A stretch of 64,000 nucleotides of DNA. It comes from Amycolatopsis oliviviridis (lineage in GTDB: Bacteria; Actinomycetota; Actinomycetes; Mycobacteriales; Pseudonocardiaceae). Each line of letters begins with the position of its first letter. Position 1 is the first letter of the stretch. The DNA lies in assembly GCF_014654365.1 (NCBI RefSeq), contig NZ_BNAY01000002.1:1055728-1119727 (forward strand), written 5' to 3'. The notes under the pieces were generated by a model. The model was given only the letters and a program-made list of their open reading frames with translations. It searched no databases and was not told where the DNA came from. Below, in pieces: positions 49,785-57,828 of this stretch. The translations under genes were made by a program, and so were the position numbers.

Positions 49785-51095
49785 CTAGGACGAGACGGGC
49801 AGCGGCGCTTCGGCGTCCCAGCGGCGGCGCCGGATCTGTACCGGGATCCGCTCGCCGCGGGCCTCGGCCTCGAACAGCGCGGCGCGGGTGCGCCGCCACC
49901 ACACGAGCATCCGGAAGGTGCCGAACGCGAGCACCGCGATGACCGACAGCAGCGCCAGGCGGAACGCGCCGCCCGTCCACTCCAGCAGCACGCCGACGGC
50001 GAGCGCGGAGATCGTCGTGGCGACGAACCCGCCGACGTTCACCACCCCGGTCGCGGTGCCGACGCGCGAGAGCGGGTTGTAGTCCCGCGCCAGCGCGAAG
50101 CCGATCATCGACGCGGGTCCGCCGAGGGAAAGGAACGCGAACACGGGGACCAGGACCGCGATCGGGGTCGTCCCGCTCCAGCCGAGCAGGATCGCCCACA
50201 TCACCGCGGCGCCGCCGATGTACCCGCCGACGAGCGGCATCCGCAGCGACGGGCGCCGTCCGATCAGACCGCCGATCACCGGGCCGCCGAGCATCGAGCC
50301 GAACACGAAGACGATCAGCAGTGAACTCGCGGTGGACTTCGGGAAACCCTGTCCCTGCACCAGGAACGGGACGCCCCACAGCATGGTCAGCACGTTGGGC
50401 GCGAACATCGTGCTGAAGTGGACCCAGAATCCCAGCCGGGTGCCCGGGGTGCGCCACGCGTCGGCGACCTGGCGGCCGAGCAGTTTCGGATGCACCTTTT
50501 CGCGCACGGGCTCCGGCTCGCCGACCGGGTTGTCCTTGACCCGGAGGGCGACGACGGCGGAGTACAGCGCCGTCACCAGGCCGACGGCGAGGAACGTCGG
50601 GGTCCAGCCGGGTCCGTCGAGCAGCAGGCCGAGCGGGACGGTCGCGGCGAGGTTGCCGACGTATCCGATGGCCCCGGTCAGCGCGGCGAGCAGGGCGTAC
50701 TGGCGGCCGGGGAAATGCGCGGCGATCAGCCGCATGATGCTCACGAACGTCAGCGCGTCCCCGAAGCCGACGACGGCGCGGGCGAGCAGGCCCAGCGGGT
50801 ACGAATCGGCGATCGCGAGCAGGATCTGGCCGAGCCCGAGGAAGAGGACGGCGGCGGTGAGCACCCGGCGCGGGCCGTAGCGGTCGACGAGGACGCCGGT
50901 GGGGATCTGCATCGAGGCGTAGACGCCGACCTGCAGGACGGTGAACGTGCCGAGCGCGGCCGCACCGACGCCGAAACGGTCGGCGGCCTGGAGCCCGGCG
51001 ACGCCGAACGAGGTGCGGTGGAAGACACCGAAGAGGTAGACGGTGACGGCGGCGAACCAGATGAACCAGGACCGGCGGGTGGCTCGGCCTGTCAC
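49785..51095 (-). CDS. MFS transporter
   Basis: A 436-aa major facilitator with 12 predicted spans. The loop motif between spans 2 and 3 is 'GVLVDRYGPRRVLTAA' (G-x3-D-R-x-G-x-R), and a related motif after span 8 is 'GGLIGRRPSLRMPLV'. A short charged C-terminal tail follows. GTG 51095 has AGGAGGAAA upstream. No adjacent regulator; substrate unknown. It was probably added into the truB region. Confidence 0.85.
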   Translation of the reverse strand: MTGRATRRSWFIWFAAVTVYLFGVFHRTSFGVAGLQAADRFGVGAAALGTFTVLQVGVYASMQIPTGVLVDRYGPRRVLTAAVLFLGLGQILLAIADSYPLGLLARAVVGFGDALTFVSIMRLIAAHFPGRQYALLAALTGAIGYVGNLAATVPLGLLLDGPGWTPTFLAVGLVTALYSAVVALRVKDNPVGEPEPVREKVHPKLLGRQVADAWRTPGTRLGFWVHFSTMFAPNVLTMLWGVPFLVQGQGFPKSTASSLLIVFVFGSMLGGPVIGGLIGRRPSLRMPLVGGYIGGAAVMWAILLGWSGTTPIAVLVPVFAFLSLGGPASMIGFALARDYNPLSRVGTATGVVNVGGFVATTISALAVGVLLEWTGGAFRLALLSVIAVLAFGTFRMLVWWRRTRAALFEAEARGERIPVQIRRRRWDAEAPLPVSS

Positions 51096-51230
51096 AGTGT
51101 TTCCTCCTCGAGAACGGTCTTGGGCACAAGAAGACGCCCGCGTTGCCGCCTCATATAGTTGTAGCGCCTAAGCAACGGCGAAACATACCCGTTACCCGGG
51201 TGGTTTTCGCCACAGCACGTACCGCTACCA

Positions 51231-51296
51231 CCGCATTTCGTCCTCTGAATGCGGTAGTTGCGCGTGCAAGGACCGCATTCAGAGGACGAAATGCGG
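51231..51296. repeat. Two palindromes of the CGCATT-TCCTCT family
   Basis: Copies at 51231-51254 and 51273-51296 (second is the reverse complement orientation of the asymmetric core GTCCTCT), together a larger inverted repeat. The nearer copy starts 6 bp after the MATE gene stop codon (51303). Confidence 0.9.
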
Positions 51297-51302
51297 AGTG
51301 GG

Positions 51303-52628
51303 TCAGGCCGTGCGGACGGCGCCTTCCACGGCCCACCGGCCCGAACGCCATCGCACCAGCAGGGTCACCAGCCGCAGCAGCATGAACAGCGAGAGCCCGG
51401 TCCAGATCCCGGCCAGCCCCCACCCGAACGCGAGCGACAGCCAGACCAGCGGCAGGAACCCGAGCGCCGCGCTCAGCAGTGTCGCGTTGCGCAGGAACGC
51501 GGCGTCGCCCGCGCCGAGCAGGACGCCGTCCAGCGCGAACACCACCCCGGCGATCGGTTGCAACGCGACGAAGAACCACCACGCGTGCGGGATCTCGCCG
51601 AGCACGGCCGCGTCCGAAGTGAACACCTTCGGCAGCACACCGGCCAGCGACGCGAAGACGACGCCGAGGAAGCAGCCGAACACCAGTCCGTAGACGGTGA
51701 TCTGGCCCGACACGCCTCGCGCCCGTTTGCTCGCGCCGGCGCCGAGGGCGGCCCCCACGAGCGACTGCGCGGCGATCGCGAGCGAGTCCAGCACCAGCGC
51801 GAGGAACGTCCACAGCTGCAGGACGACCTGATGCGCGCCGACCGCCTCGGTGGACGTCCGCGCGGCGACCGCGGCGGCGGAGACGAAACACGCCTGGAAG
51901 GCGAGACTGCGCAGCACGAGATCCCGGCCGAGACCGAGCTGGGCACGCATCACCTTCGGCTCCGGGCGCAGCGGGACCCGCTCCCGCACGAGGGCCACGA
52001 TGAACAGCGACGCCGAGATCACCTGCGCGACGACGTTCGCGATCGCCGAACCTTCCAGCCCCCAGTCCGCGCCGTACACCAGCACCGGGCACAGGACCGC
52101 GGAGATCCCGTTGCCCGCCAACACATAGCGCAACGGTTTCGCGGAATCCTGGACACCGCGCATCCAGCCGTTACCCGCCATCGTGATCAGGATGAACGGC
52201 GTCCCGAACAGCGCGATCCGCAGCCAGGAGACGGCGGCGTCGGTGATCGCGGCGTCCCCGGACAGGACTCGCGCGATGGGCGCGGCGAGCAGTTGCCCGG
52301 CGACGATCACGACCAGCCCGACGATCACCGCCAGCCAGGTCGCCTGGACGCCTTCGCGGACCGCGTCGCCCCGGCGTCCGGCGCCGTGCAACCGGGCCGT
52401 CCGCGACGTGGTGCCGTAGGAGAGGAACGTCAGCTGGCTCGAAACCTGCGACAGCACGACACCGCCGACGGCGAGCCCGGCCAGCGGCAACGCGCCGAGA
52501 TGCCCGACGACGGCCGTGTCCACCAGGACGTACAGCGGTTCGGCGGCGAGGACGCCGAGGGCGGGCACGGCGAGACCGAGCACGCGTTTCGGCGGGACGC
52601 GCTCGTCGAGTTCGGAAGCTTCAGGCAC
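51303..52628 (-). CDS. dinF: MATE family efflux transporter (DinF-like)
   Basis: Cation-coupled multidrug/toxin exporter of 441 aa with 12 spans in two homologous halves. N-terminal 'VLGLAVPALGVLAAEPLYVLVDTAVVGHLGALPLAGLAVGG' is the DinF-type signature. The second half starts 'GRDLVLRSLAFQACFVSAAAVAARTSTEAVGAHQVVLQLW'. GTG 52628 is the start. In mycobacteria dinF follows nrnA; here five other genes separate them. Confidence 0.9.
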   Translation of the reverse strand: MPEASELDERVPPKRVLGLAVPALGVLAAEPLYVLVDTAVVGHLGALPLAGLAVGGVVLSQVSSQLTFLSYGTTSRTARLHGAGRRGDAVREGVQATWLAVIVGLVVIVAGQLLAAPIARVLSGDAAITDAAVSWLRIALFGTPFILITMAGNGWMRGVQDSAKPLRYVLAGNGISAVLCPVLVYGADWGLEGSAIANVVAQVISASLFIVALVRERVPLRPEPKVMRAQLGLGRDLVLRSLAFQACFVSAAAVAARTSTEAVGAHQVVLQLWTFLALVLDSLAIAAQSLVGAALGAGASKRARGVSGQITVYGLVFGCFLGVVFASLAGVLPKVFTSDAAVLGEIPHAWWFFVALQPIAGVVFALDGVLLGAGDAAFLRNATLLSAALGFLPLVWLSLAFGWGLAGIWTGLSLFMLLRLVTLLVRWRSGRWAVEGAVRTA

Positions 52629-52637
52629 CGATGCAGA

Positions 52638-53318
52638 CTAAGCGATTGGTACGACAGTCCCAGTCGCCGGGAAACCCGCCGGGCCGAAGCGGGCGTGCTT
52701 CGTGCCGGTGGCGAACGCCCAGTACCGGTCCCCGTAGGACCAGTGCCACCATTCGCTCGGGTAGTTCACGAAACCGGTCGTGGTCATCGCGTCGATGAGG
52801 GTTTCCCGGTTGGCCCGCGCCTCCGGGCCGATCGAGGCCGACCCGGTGAAACACTCCGTCCCGTATTCGGGCGGGGTCGCGTTCAGGTCGCTCCCCATCG
52901 GCAGTTCGACGCCGTCGACGGTGCACAGGGTGAGGTCCACCGCTCCCCCGGCGACATGCGGTGCGACTTCGGGCGGCGACACGTAGGTGGCGGCTTCGGC
53001 GGCCACCCGCTCGGCGGGCCACCCGGGATTGGCCCGCGCGATCCGGGCCTTGCTGTCCGCGAAGTACCGCTCCTGCACCTCCCGCGGCCGGAACCCCTCG
53101 ACGACGAGCAGGCGCAGTCCGCGCGGAAGCTGGCATTGGGCGGCGACGAGCCGGTCCGCGACGCTGAGCCGCACGTGCGCGAAGGCGCCCGGTTCGTCGG
53201 CGAGCCTGGGATCGATCCGGATGGCGCCGGTGTCCCGCAGGTCCACCAGGGGTTCCCCGCATTCCCGGACGGCGACGGCTGCGACACGGGGATCCGACAA
53301 CGACACGAACGACGACAT
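52638..53318 (-). CDS. D-Ala-D-Ala dipeptidase-like (VanX/M15D family)
   Basis: Zinc dipeptidase family of 226 aa. Metal ligands are visible as His and Asp in APHVAGGAVDLTL (the S/P-x-H-x6-D pattern) and the ExxH of SEWWHWSYGDRYWA near residue 195. VanX hydrolyses D-Ala-D-Ala in glycopeptide resistance; homologues outside van clusters recycle peptidoglycan dipeptides. No vanH or vanA is adjacent. ATG 53318 was chosen over ATG 53327. It is 9 bp upstream of the MATE gene. Confidence 0.85.
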   Translation of the reverse strand: MSSFVSLSDPRVAAVAVRECGEPLVDLRDTGAIRIDPRLADEPGAFAHVRLSVADRLVAAQCQLPRGLRLLVVEGFRPREVQERYFADSKARIARANPGWPAERVAAEAATYVSPPEVAPHVAGGAVDLTLCTVDGVELPMGSDLNATPPEYGTECFTGSASIGPEARANRETLIDAMTTTGFVNYPSEWWHWSYGDRYWAFATGTKHARFGPAGFPATGTVVPIA

Positions 53319-53350
53319 GGGCCCCACTGTCCACGAGTGTCCTTCAAGAA

Positions 53351-53371
53351 CGCTGTAACCGGGTTACAGCG
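53351..53371. promoter_or_regulatory. Perfect 21-bp palindrome at the end of the regulator gene
   Basis: CGCTGTAACC, central G, GGTTACAGCG, lying within the last codons of the NB-ARC/TPR frame. Half-sites GCTGTA...TACAGC recur in the regulator's own promoter region at 56396-56426. Could be an operator for the adjacent VanX-like gene or a terminator stem. Confidence 0.5.
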
Positions 53372-55172
53372 AGTTCCTGGTACTCGCGGGCCCCATAGGC
53401 ACGGAAGGTCTCCAGGGCCTCGGCTGTCATCCGCTGCCCGGCGGGCGCGTCGCCGAGCGCGTCGTGCACCTCGGCCAGCGTGCGCAAGGTCCGCGCCCTG
53501 AACAGCTCGGCGCGCAGGTCGGTCCACCGCCGCAGCGAGTCCTCCAGGCAGTCCTTCGCCTGGTACAACCGGCCGTCCGCGAGGTGTGTCTCCCCGACGA
53601 CGCGGAGGGTGCACGCGTGGCCGAAGGCGTCGCCGAGCTCGCGGCAGACCTCCAGCGCGTTCTCCGCCAGCCGCCGCGCCGTGACCGAGTCCCCGCGCCG
53701 CAGCAACGCTTTGGCCAGCGCGCGTTCGCAGTACGCGACCAGCATCCGGTCCTCGGTCCCCTCGAAGATCGCGAGCGCCGCACGCGCGGACTCCTCGGCT
53801 TCCGCCCATTCGCCACGCGCCCGGTGATACAGCGACAGGCTGCGCAGGGTCAGTCCTTCCCCGCGCCGCGAGCCCGCCGCCGTGAACGAGGTCCGTGCCT
53901 CGGTCAACGCGGCCAGCGTTCCGGGGTAGTCGCCCATCTCCAGGCGCACCGTGCCCGCCAGCCGGTGGACGTGCCCCATCGCCGCCGGATCGTCCAGTCC
54001 GGACCACATCCGCCCGGCGCGGTCCAGGAAATGCACCGCCTCCGGCAGATAGCCCTGCTCGCGGCAGGCGGCACCGAGCGCGGCGAGCGTGGTGGCCTCA
54101 CCCCGGACGTCACCGGCGGCGCGGAACATCGACAGCGCCTGGCTCAGGTGGGCGCGGGCACGGGGGAAGTCGTCGTGCTCGTAGTACAGCTGCCCGAGCC
54201 CCGCCAGCAGGGTCGCCTCGCCGAGGGCGTTTTCGTTGCGACGGGCCGCGGTGAGCGCCGCGTCGTGGGTGCGGCGCCAGGACCCGAGCGAATCGTCGAG
54301 GACCCGGTTGTGCCCGCCGAAAGCGGTGCCGCACAGGGCCGAGGCGAGTTCGACCGCGATGTCGACCAGGTCCAGTGACACCGCCAGCTCGACGGCGGTG
54401 GTCATCGCCTCTTCTTCGGCACGGAACCATTCGTACGGCCTGGCCACGACGCGCTGGGCGATCTCCTGGTCGACGGGACGGCCCAGCCGGAAACTGCCCT
54501 GGATCGACGGCACGACCGGCGGCATGGTCTCGGTGATCCGCCCGACCAGCCAGATCCAGCCGCCGAGCACCCGTTCCACCGTGGCCGCCCGGTCCGCGGG
54601 ACTTTCCTCGTCCCTGGCGCGTTCCAGCGCGAACAGCCGGACGAGATCGTGCAGCCGATACCGCATGAGCCCCAAGGGATCCACGCCGTCGACTTCGAGC
54701 AGGGACACGTCGACGAGGTCTTCGAGCACCCGCTCCGCGCCGCCGAGATCGGTCTCCATCGCCGCCGCGGCGACCCAGGCGGGAAAATGCGCCAGGCCGA
54801 GCAACCCCAGCCTGCGCAACGCGGTCCGCACGGCCTTGGGCAGGAGCGTGTAACTCAGGTTGATGCTGGCCCGCACCTCCTGGTCGCCGACCACCAGTTC
54901 GTCGAGGCGGCGCTGTTCCTGGGCGAGGCGGCTCGCCAACCGGGACAGCGACCACTGCCGCCGGGACACCAGCCGCGCTCCGGCGACGCGGATGGCGAGC
55001 GGCAGCTGCCCGCACAGCTCGGTGATCTCGGCCGCGGACGCGGGCTCGGTACTCGCCCGGTCGTTGCCGACGATGCGGGTGAACAGGTCGAGCGCGGCCT
55101 CCGCGGGCAGCACCCCCAGTTCGCAGTAGGTCGCGCCCGCCAGCGCGGGCAGCCGGTTGCGCGAGGTGACGA

Positions 55173-56354
55173 TCACCGCGCACCCCGGGCCGCCGGGCAG
55201 CAGCGGCCGGACCTGGGCCTCGTTCGCGGCGTCGTCGAGCACGACGAGCGTGCGGCTGCCGGCGAGCAGGGTCCGATAGCGGGCGACCCGCTCTTCGAGT
55301 GATCCGGGCGCCGCCGCCGCGGGGTCGAAGTCGCGCAGGACGCGACCGAGGACCTCCTCGGCGGTCGCCGGGGCGTCCGTCGAGCCGTGCAGTTCGAGGT
55401 GGACCTGACCATCGGGGAAATGCTCGGCGAGGGCGAGCGCGAGGACGGCCATGATCTGGTCGCCGTCGATGAGCTCGCCCGAGGCGTCGACCGCGACACA
55501 GCGGTCGGCGTCACCGTCGTGCGCAGCTCCGCGAGTTCGGCTGCCCGGCCGGTGAAGTCGGGCGGCGGCGACGGCAACTGCCGCGGGGTGCGGGAGGCGA
55601 CGGCCGGCAGCAGCGCCGGGTCGCACCGCAGGATCGCCTCGTGCACCTGACGCAGCTCCGGGCCGGGATCGATGCCCAGTTCGTCGATCAGCGCCTTGCG
55701 GCCGCGTTCGTACACCTCCAGCGCGTCGGCCTGGCGGCCGGACCGGTACAACGCGACCATCAGGCCGCCTCGTAACCGCTCCCGGGTGGGATGCGAGGCG
55801 ACCAGTTCGGTGAGTTCCGCGAGAAGCCGGGGTCCCTGCCCCATCGCCAGATCCGCGTCGATCCGCTCCTCGGTGACGGTCAGGCGCAGCTCGTCGAGCC
55901 GGTCCGCCTCGGCGCGAAGGAACGCCTCGCCGATCCCGCCGAGCGCGGCGCCCCGCCACAGGGCGAGGCCGGTGCGGAAGAGGTCCGCCGCTTCGGTGTG
56001 GTCACCGCTTTGCGCCGCCCGCCGTCCCCGCTCCACCAGGTGCTCGAACACCCGCACGTCGAGGGCGTCCTCGGCGATCTCGGCGCGGTAGCCGTTCCGG
56101 TCGGACACGATGACCGGCGGCAGCCCCGCCGCGTCGAACGCCCGGCGCAGGGTCGCGACATACGTCTGCACCACCGCGCGGGCGGTGGCGGGCGGCTCCT
56201 CGCCCCACACCACGCCGATCAGCCGTTCGGCGGGCACCGTCCGGCCGTACCCCAGCAGCAGCGCGGCGAGCAGCGTGCGCGGCTTCATCCCCGGGAGCGC
56301 GATCGGCCCCGACGGACCGGCCACCTCCATCGGCCCGAGCAGAGAAAACCTCAT
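55173..56354 (-). CDS. SARP N-terminal DNA-binding half (AfsR/DnrI-type), truncated by frameshift
   Basis: From ATG 56354 the protein has a winged-helix OmpR-like DNA-binding domain ([51 protein letters not shown]..., residues 1-95). A bacterial transcriptional activation domain follows (about 100-245, with '[42 protein letters not shown]'). The start of the NB-ARC domain is '[12 protein letters not shown]' (about 275). Beyond 55524 the frame is nonsense (Ser/Arg/Pro-rich) and stops at 55173, because the inserted segment shifts the frame. A SARP lacking its ATPase half could still bind DNA, as small SARPs do. Confidence 0.75.
   Translation of the reverse strand: MRFSLLGPMEVAGPSGPIALPGMKPRTLLAALLLGYGRTVPAERLIGVVWGEEPPATARAVVQTYVATLRRAFDAAGLPPVIVSDRNGYRAEIAEDALDVRVFEHLVERGRRAAQSGDHTEAADLFRTGLALWRGAALGGIGEAFLRAEADRLDELRLTVTEERIDADLAMGQGPRLLAELTELVASHPTRERLRGGLMVALYRSGRQADALEVYERGRKALIDELGIDPGPELRQVHEAILRCDPALLPAVASRTPRQLPSPPPDFTGRAAELAELRTTVTPTAVSRSTPRASSSTATRSWPSSRSPSPSISPMVRSTSNCTARRTPRRPPRRSSVASCATSTPRRRRPDHSKSGSPAIGPCSPAAARSSCSTTPRTRPRSGRCCPAARGAR
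55423..55524 (-). other. GlmM-like segment inside the SARP gene (recombination patch)
   Basis: Read on the minus strand in the NB-ARC frame, this 102 bp gives [34 protein letters not shown]. This is the metal-binding loop and following strand of phosphoglucosamine mutase, a signature not found in NB-ARC proteins. It sits exactly where the GxxGxGK(T/S) P-loop belongs. Both flanks return to normal SARP sequence. The left edge shares CTGCGCAC and the right edge GCCCTCGCCGAG-type codons with plausible ancestral text, offering short homology for exchange. Natural conversion or an assembly chimera are both possible. Confidence 0.85.
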
Positions 56355-56395
56355 CCGACCCTCCCCAGAGCGGATCCCGTACAGCGCGCCGCCTC

Positions 56396-56426
56396 GCTGT
56401 AGCCCGCGTTGAAGCGTGGTTACAGC
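56396..56426. promoter_or_regulatory. GCTGTA/TACAGC inverted repeat between the SARP gene and the VCBS gene
   Basis: GCTGTAGCC and GGTTACAGC separated by 13 bp lie in the 128-bp region shared by the divergent regulator and secreted-protein genes. Another TACAGC is at 56380-56385. The same word is at 53351-53371. Likely regulator binding site; unproven. Confidence 0.45.
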
Positions 56427-56482
56427 GGCCTCCCGGAGCGTCTGTGCTGTCCAACTCCACATCATGCTCAGGAAAGGTCGTC

Positions 56483-57784
56483 ATGAACAGCTCCGGTTCT
56501 CCCAGAGCGGTCCGGTTCGCCTCCGCGCTCATGGCCCTCGTGACCCTCGTCGCAGGCTTGCTCACGTTCGGCACGCGAAACGAGGCGAGCGCGGCGTCCA
56601 CAGTGGGCGGCGCGATCACTCGCGCCGAGATCATCGCCCGCGCCAAGTACTGGTACGACCGGGGCGACACCTGGTACAGCCAGGATCAGGCGGACGCGAT
56701 CTCCGACGGCACCGGCGGCAAGTACCGGCCGGACTGCTCCGGTCTGGTCGCGATGGCCTGGCATCTGCCGAAGAAATCCGACGGCTGGGACCTCAACACC
56801 GGCGACTTCGAGTCCTACTCGCACAAGTCCTGGCTGCCGAGCCTGCACGATCTGCTGCCCGGTGACGCGCTGCTCAAGAACGGTCATATCGAGCTGTTCG
56901 AGAAGTGGGTCGACCCCAAGGACCACTCGGCGGGCGCCTGGGTCTACTCCGAGAACGACTACGGCCAGAAGACCAATCACAACACCAACTCCTGGTCGGA
57001 GATGACCACCTACCGTGGCATCCGCTACGACAAGGTCCTCGAAAAGTCCCTCGACGGCGGGGACTTCGACGGCAACGGCGTCGGGGACATCTACGCCACC
57101 GGAACCGGAACCCTGACCATCTGGAACGGCAAAGGCAGCAACGACTTCGCCGCCGCCGACGCGGTAGGTGGCGGCTGGGCGGACTTCACCCGCCCCGCGG
57201 CCGGTGACTTCAACAAGGACGGAAAGACCGACCTCGCAGCAGTCAAGGAAGGCATCCTCTACGTCTGGAACGGCAAAGGCGGCAACAAATTCGGCGCCGC
57301 CGACGCCGTGGGCAGCGGCTGGGAACCCTTCAGCGCCCCCGTCGCGGGCGACTTCGACAACGACGGCATCAGCGACCTCTCCGCGGTCAAGGACGGCACC
57401 CTCTACATCTGGAACGGCAAAGGAAACAACCACTTCACCCCGGCTGACACCGTCGGTGGCGGCTGGGCGTCGTTCACCGCACCCGTCGCGGGCGACTTCG
57501 ACAACGACGGCAAGACCGACCTCGCCGCGATCAAGGACGGCACCACACTGACCATCTGGAACGGTAAGGGGGACAACAGGTTCGGCGCCGCGGACGCGGT
57601 CGGCGGTGGCTGGAACGACTACCACCGCACGCTGATGTCACTCGGCGACGTCAACAAGGACGGCCACAGCGACATCGGCGCCATCAACCAGACCACCGGC
57701 ACCCTCTACCTCTGGAACGGCAAGGGCGGCAACAAATTCGGCCCCGCCGACGCCCTCGGTGGCGGCTGGCTCCCGCATTTCTGA
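56483..57784 (+). CDS. Secreted NlpC/P60-like protein with VCBS/FG-GAP repeats
   Basis: A 433-aa exported protein. The signal peptide (FASALMALVTLVAGLLTFG...ASA) ends near residue 38. An NlpC/P60-type cysteine peptidase-like domain has RPDCSGLVAMAWHLP and the histidine region LLKNGHIELFEKW. From residue 195 there are five VCBS/FG-GAP repeats of about 48 residues (GDFDNDGKTDLAAIKDG-TLYIWNGKGNN-F-ADAVGGGW), acidic calcium-binding propeller blades. Probably a cell-wall amidase/endopeptidase or a binding protein. AGGAAAGG precedes the ATG. It is divergent from the SARP gene. Confidence 0.85.
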   Translation: MNSSGSPRAVRFASALMALVTLVAGLLTFGTRNEASAASTVGGAITRAEIIARAKYWYDRGDTWYSQDQADAISDGTGGKYRPDCSGLVAMAWHLPKKSDGWDLNTGDFESYSHKSWLPSLHDLLPGDALLKNGHIELFEKWVDPKDHSAGAWVYSENDYGQKTNHNTNSWSEMTTYRGIRYDKVLEKSLDGGDFDGNGVGDIYATGTGTLTIWNGKGSNDFAAADAVGGGWADFTRPAAGDFNKDGKTDLAAVKEGILYVWNGKGGNKFGAADAVGSGWEPFSAPVAGDFDNDGISDLSAVKDGTLYIWNGKGNNHFTPADTVGGGWASFTAPVAGDFDNDGKTDLAAIKDGTTLTIWNGKGDNRFGAADAVGGGWNDYHRTLMSLGDVNKDGHSDIGAINQTTGTLYLWNGKGGNKFGPADALGGGWLPHF

Positions 57785-57796
57785 AGTGGTCACGGT

Positions 57797-57819
57797 CCGC
57801 GCCCGTACCCCGGGCGCGG
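57797..57819. terminator. Short GC hairpin between convergent genes
   Basis: CCGCGCCCG and CGGGCGCGG flank TACCC, 12 bp after the VCBS gene stop and 10 bp before the SecY-like stop. Confidence 0.7.
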
Positions 57820-57828
57820 GCCGTTCGC

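Larger units (their letters stand above)
53344..55524 (-). pseudogene. C-terminal NB-ARC/TPR part of a broken SARP-type regulator
   Basis: This frame (about 727 codons) encodes the ATPase and sensor half of an AfsR-like regulator. After a foreign segment (55423-55524) come '[15 protein letters not shown]', '[34 protein letters not shown]' (Walker B/sensor), '[30 protein letters not shown]' and a winged-helix region. At least six TPR units follow to the C-terminus. The P-loop that should precede EHFPDG is missing, replaced by GlmM-like sequence. The half is one frame off from the DNA-binding half upstream, and no ribosome site for separate translation was found. It ends in a perfect palindrome (53351-53371). 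Confidence 0.8.

Noticed and set aside
52638..53318. Part of a vancomycin-resistance vanHAX operon
   Set aside because: No dehydrogenase or ligase genes adjoin; neighbours are a MATE exporter and a SARP remnant.
55173..56354. Biosynthetic gene cluster signalled by the SARP regulator
   Set aside because: No synthase, tailoring or precursor genes are nearby; flanks are transport and housekeeping genes.
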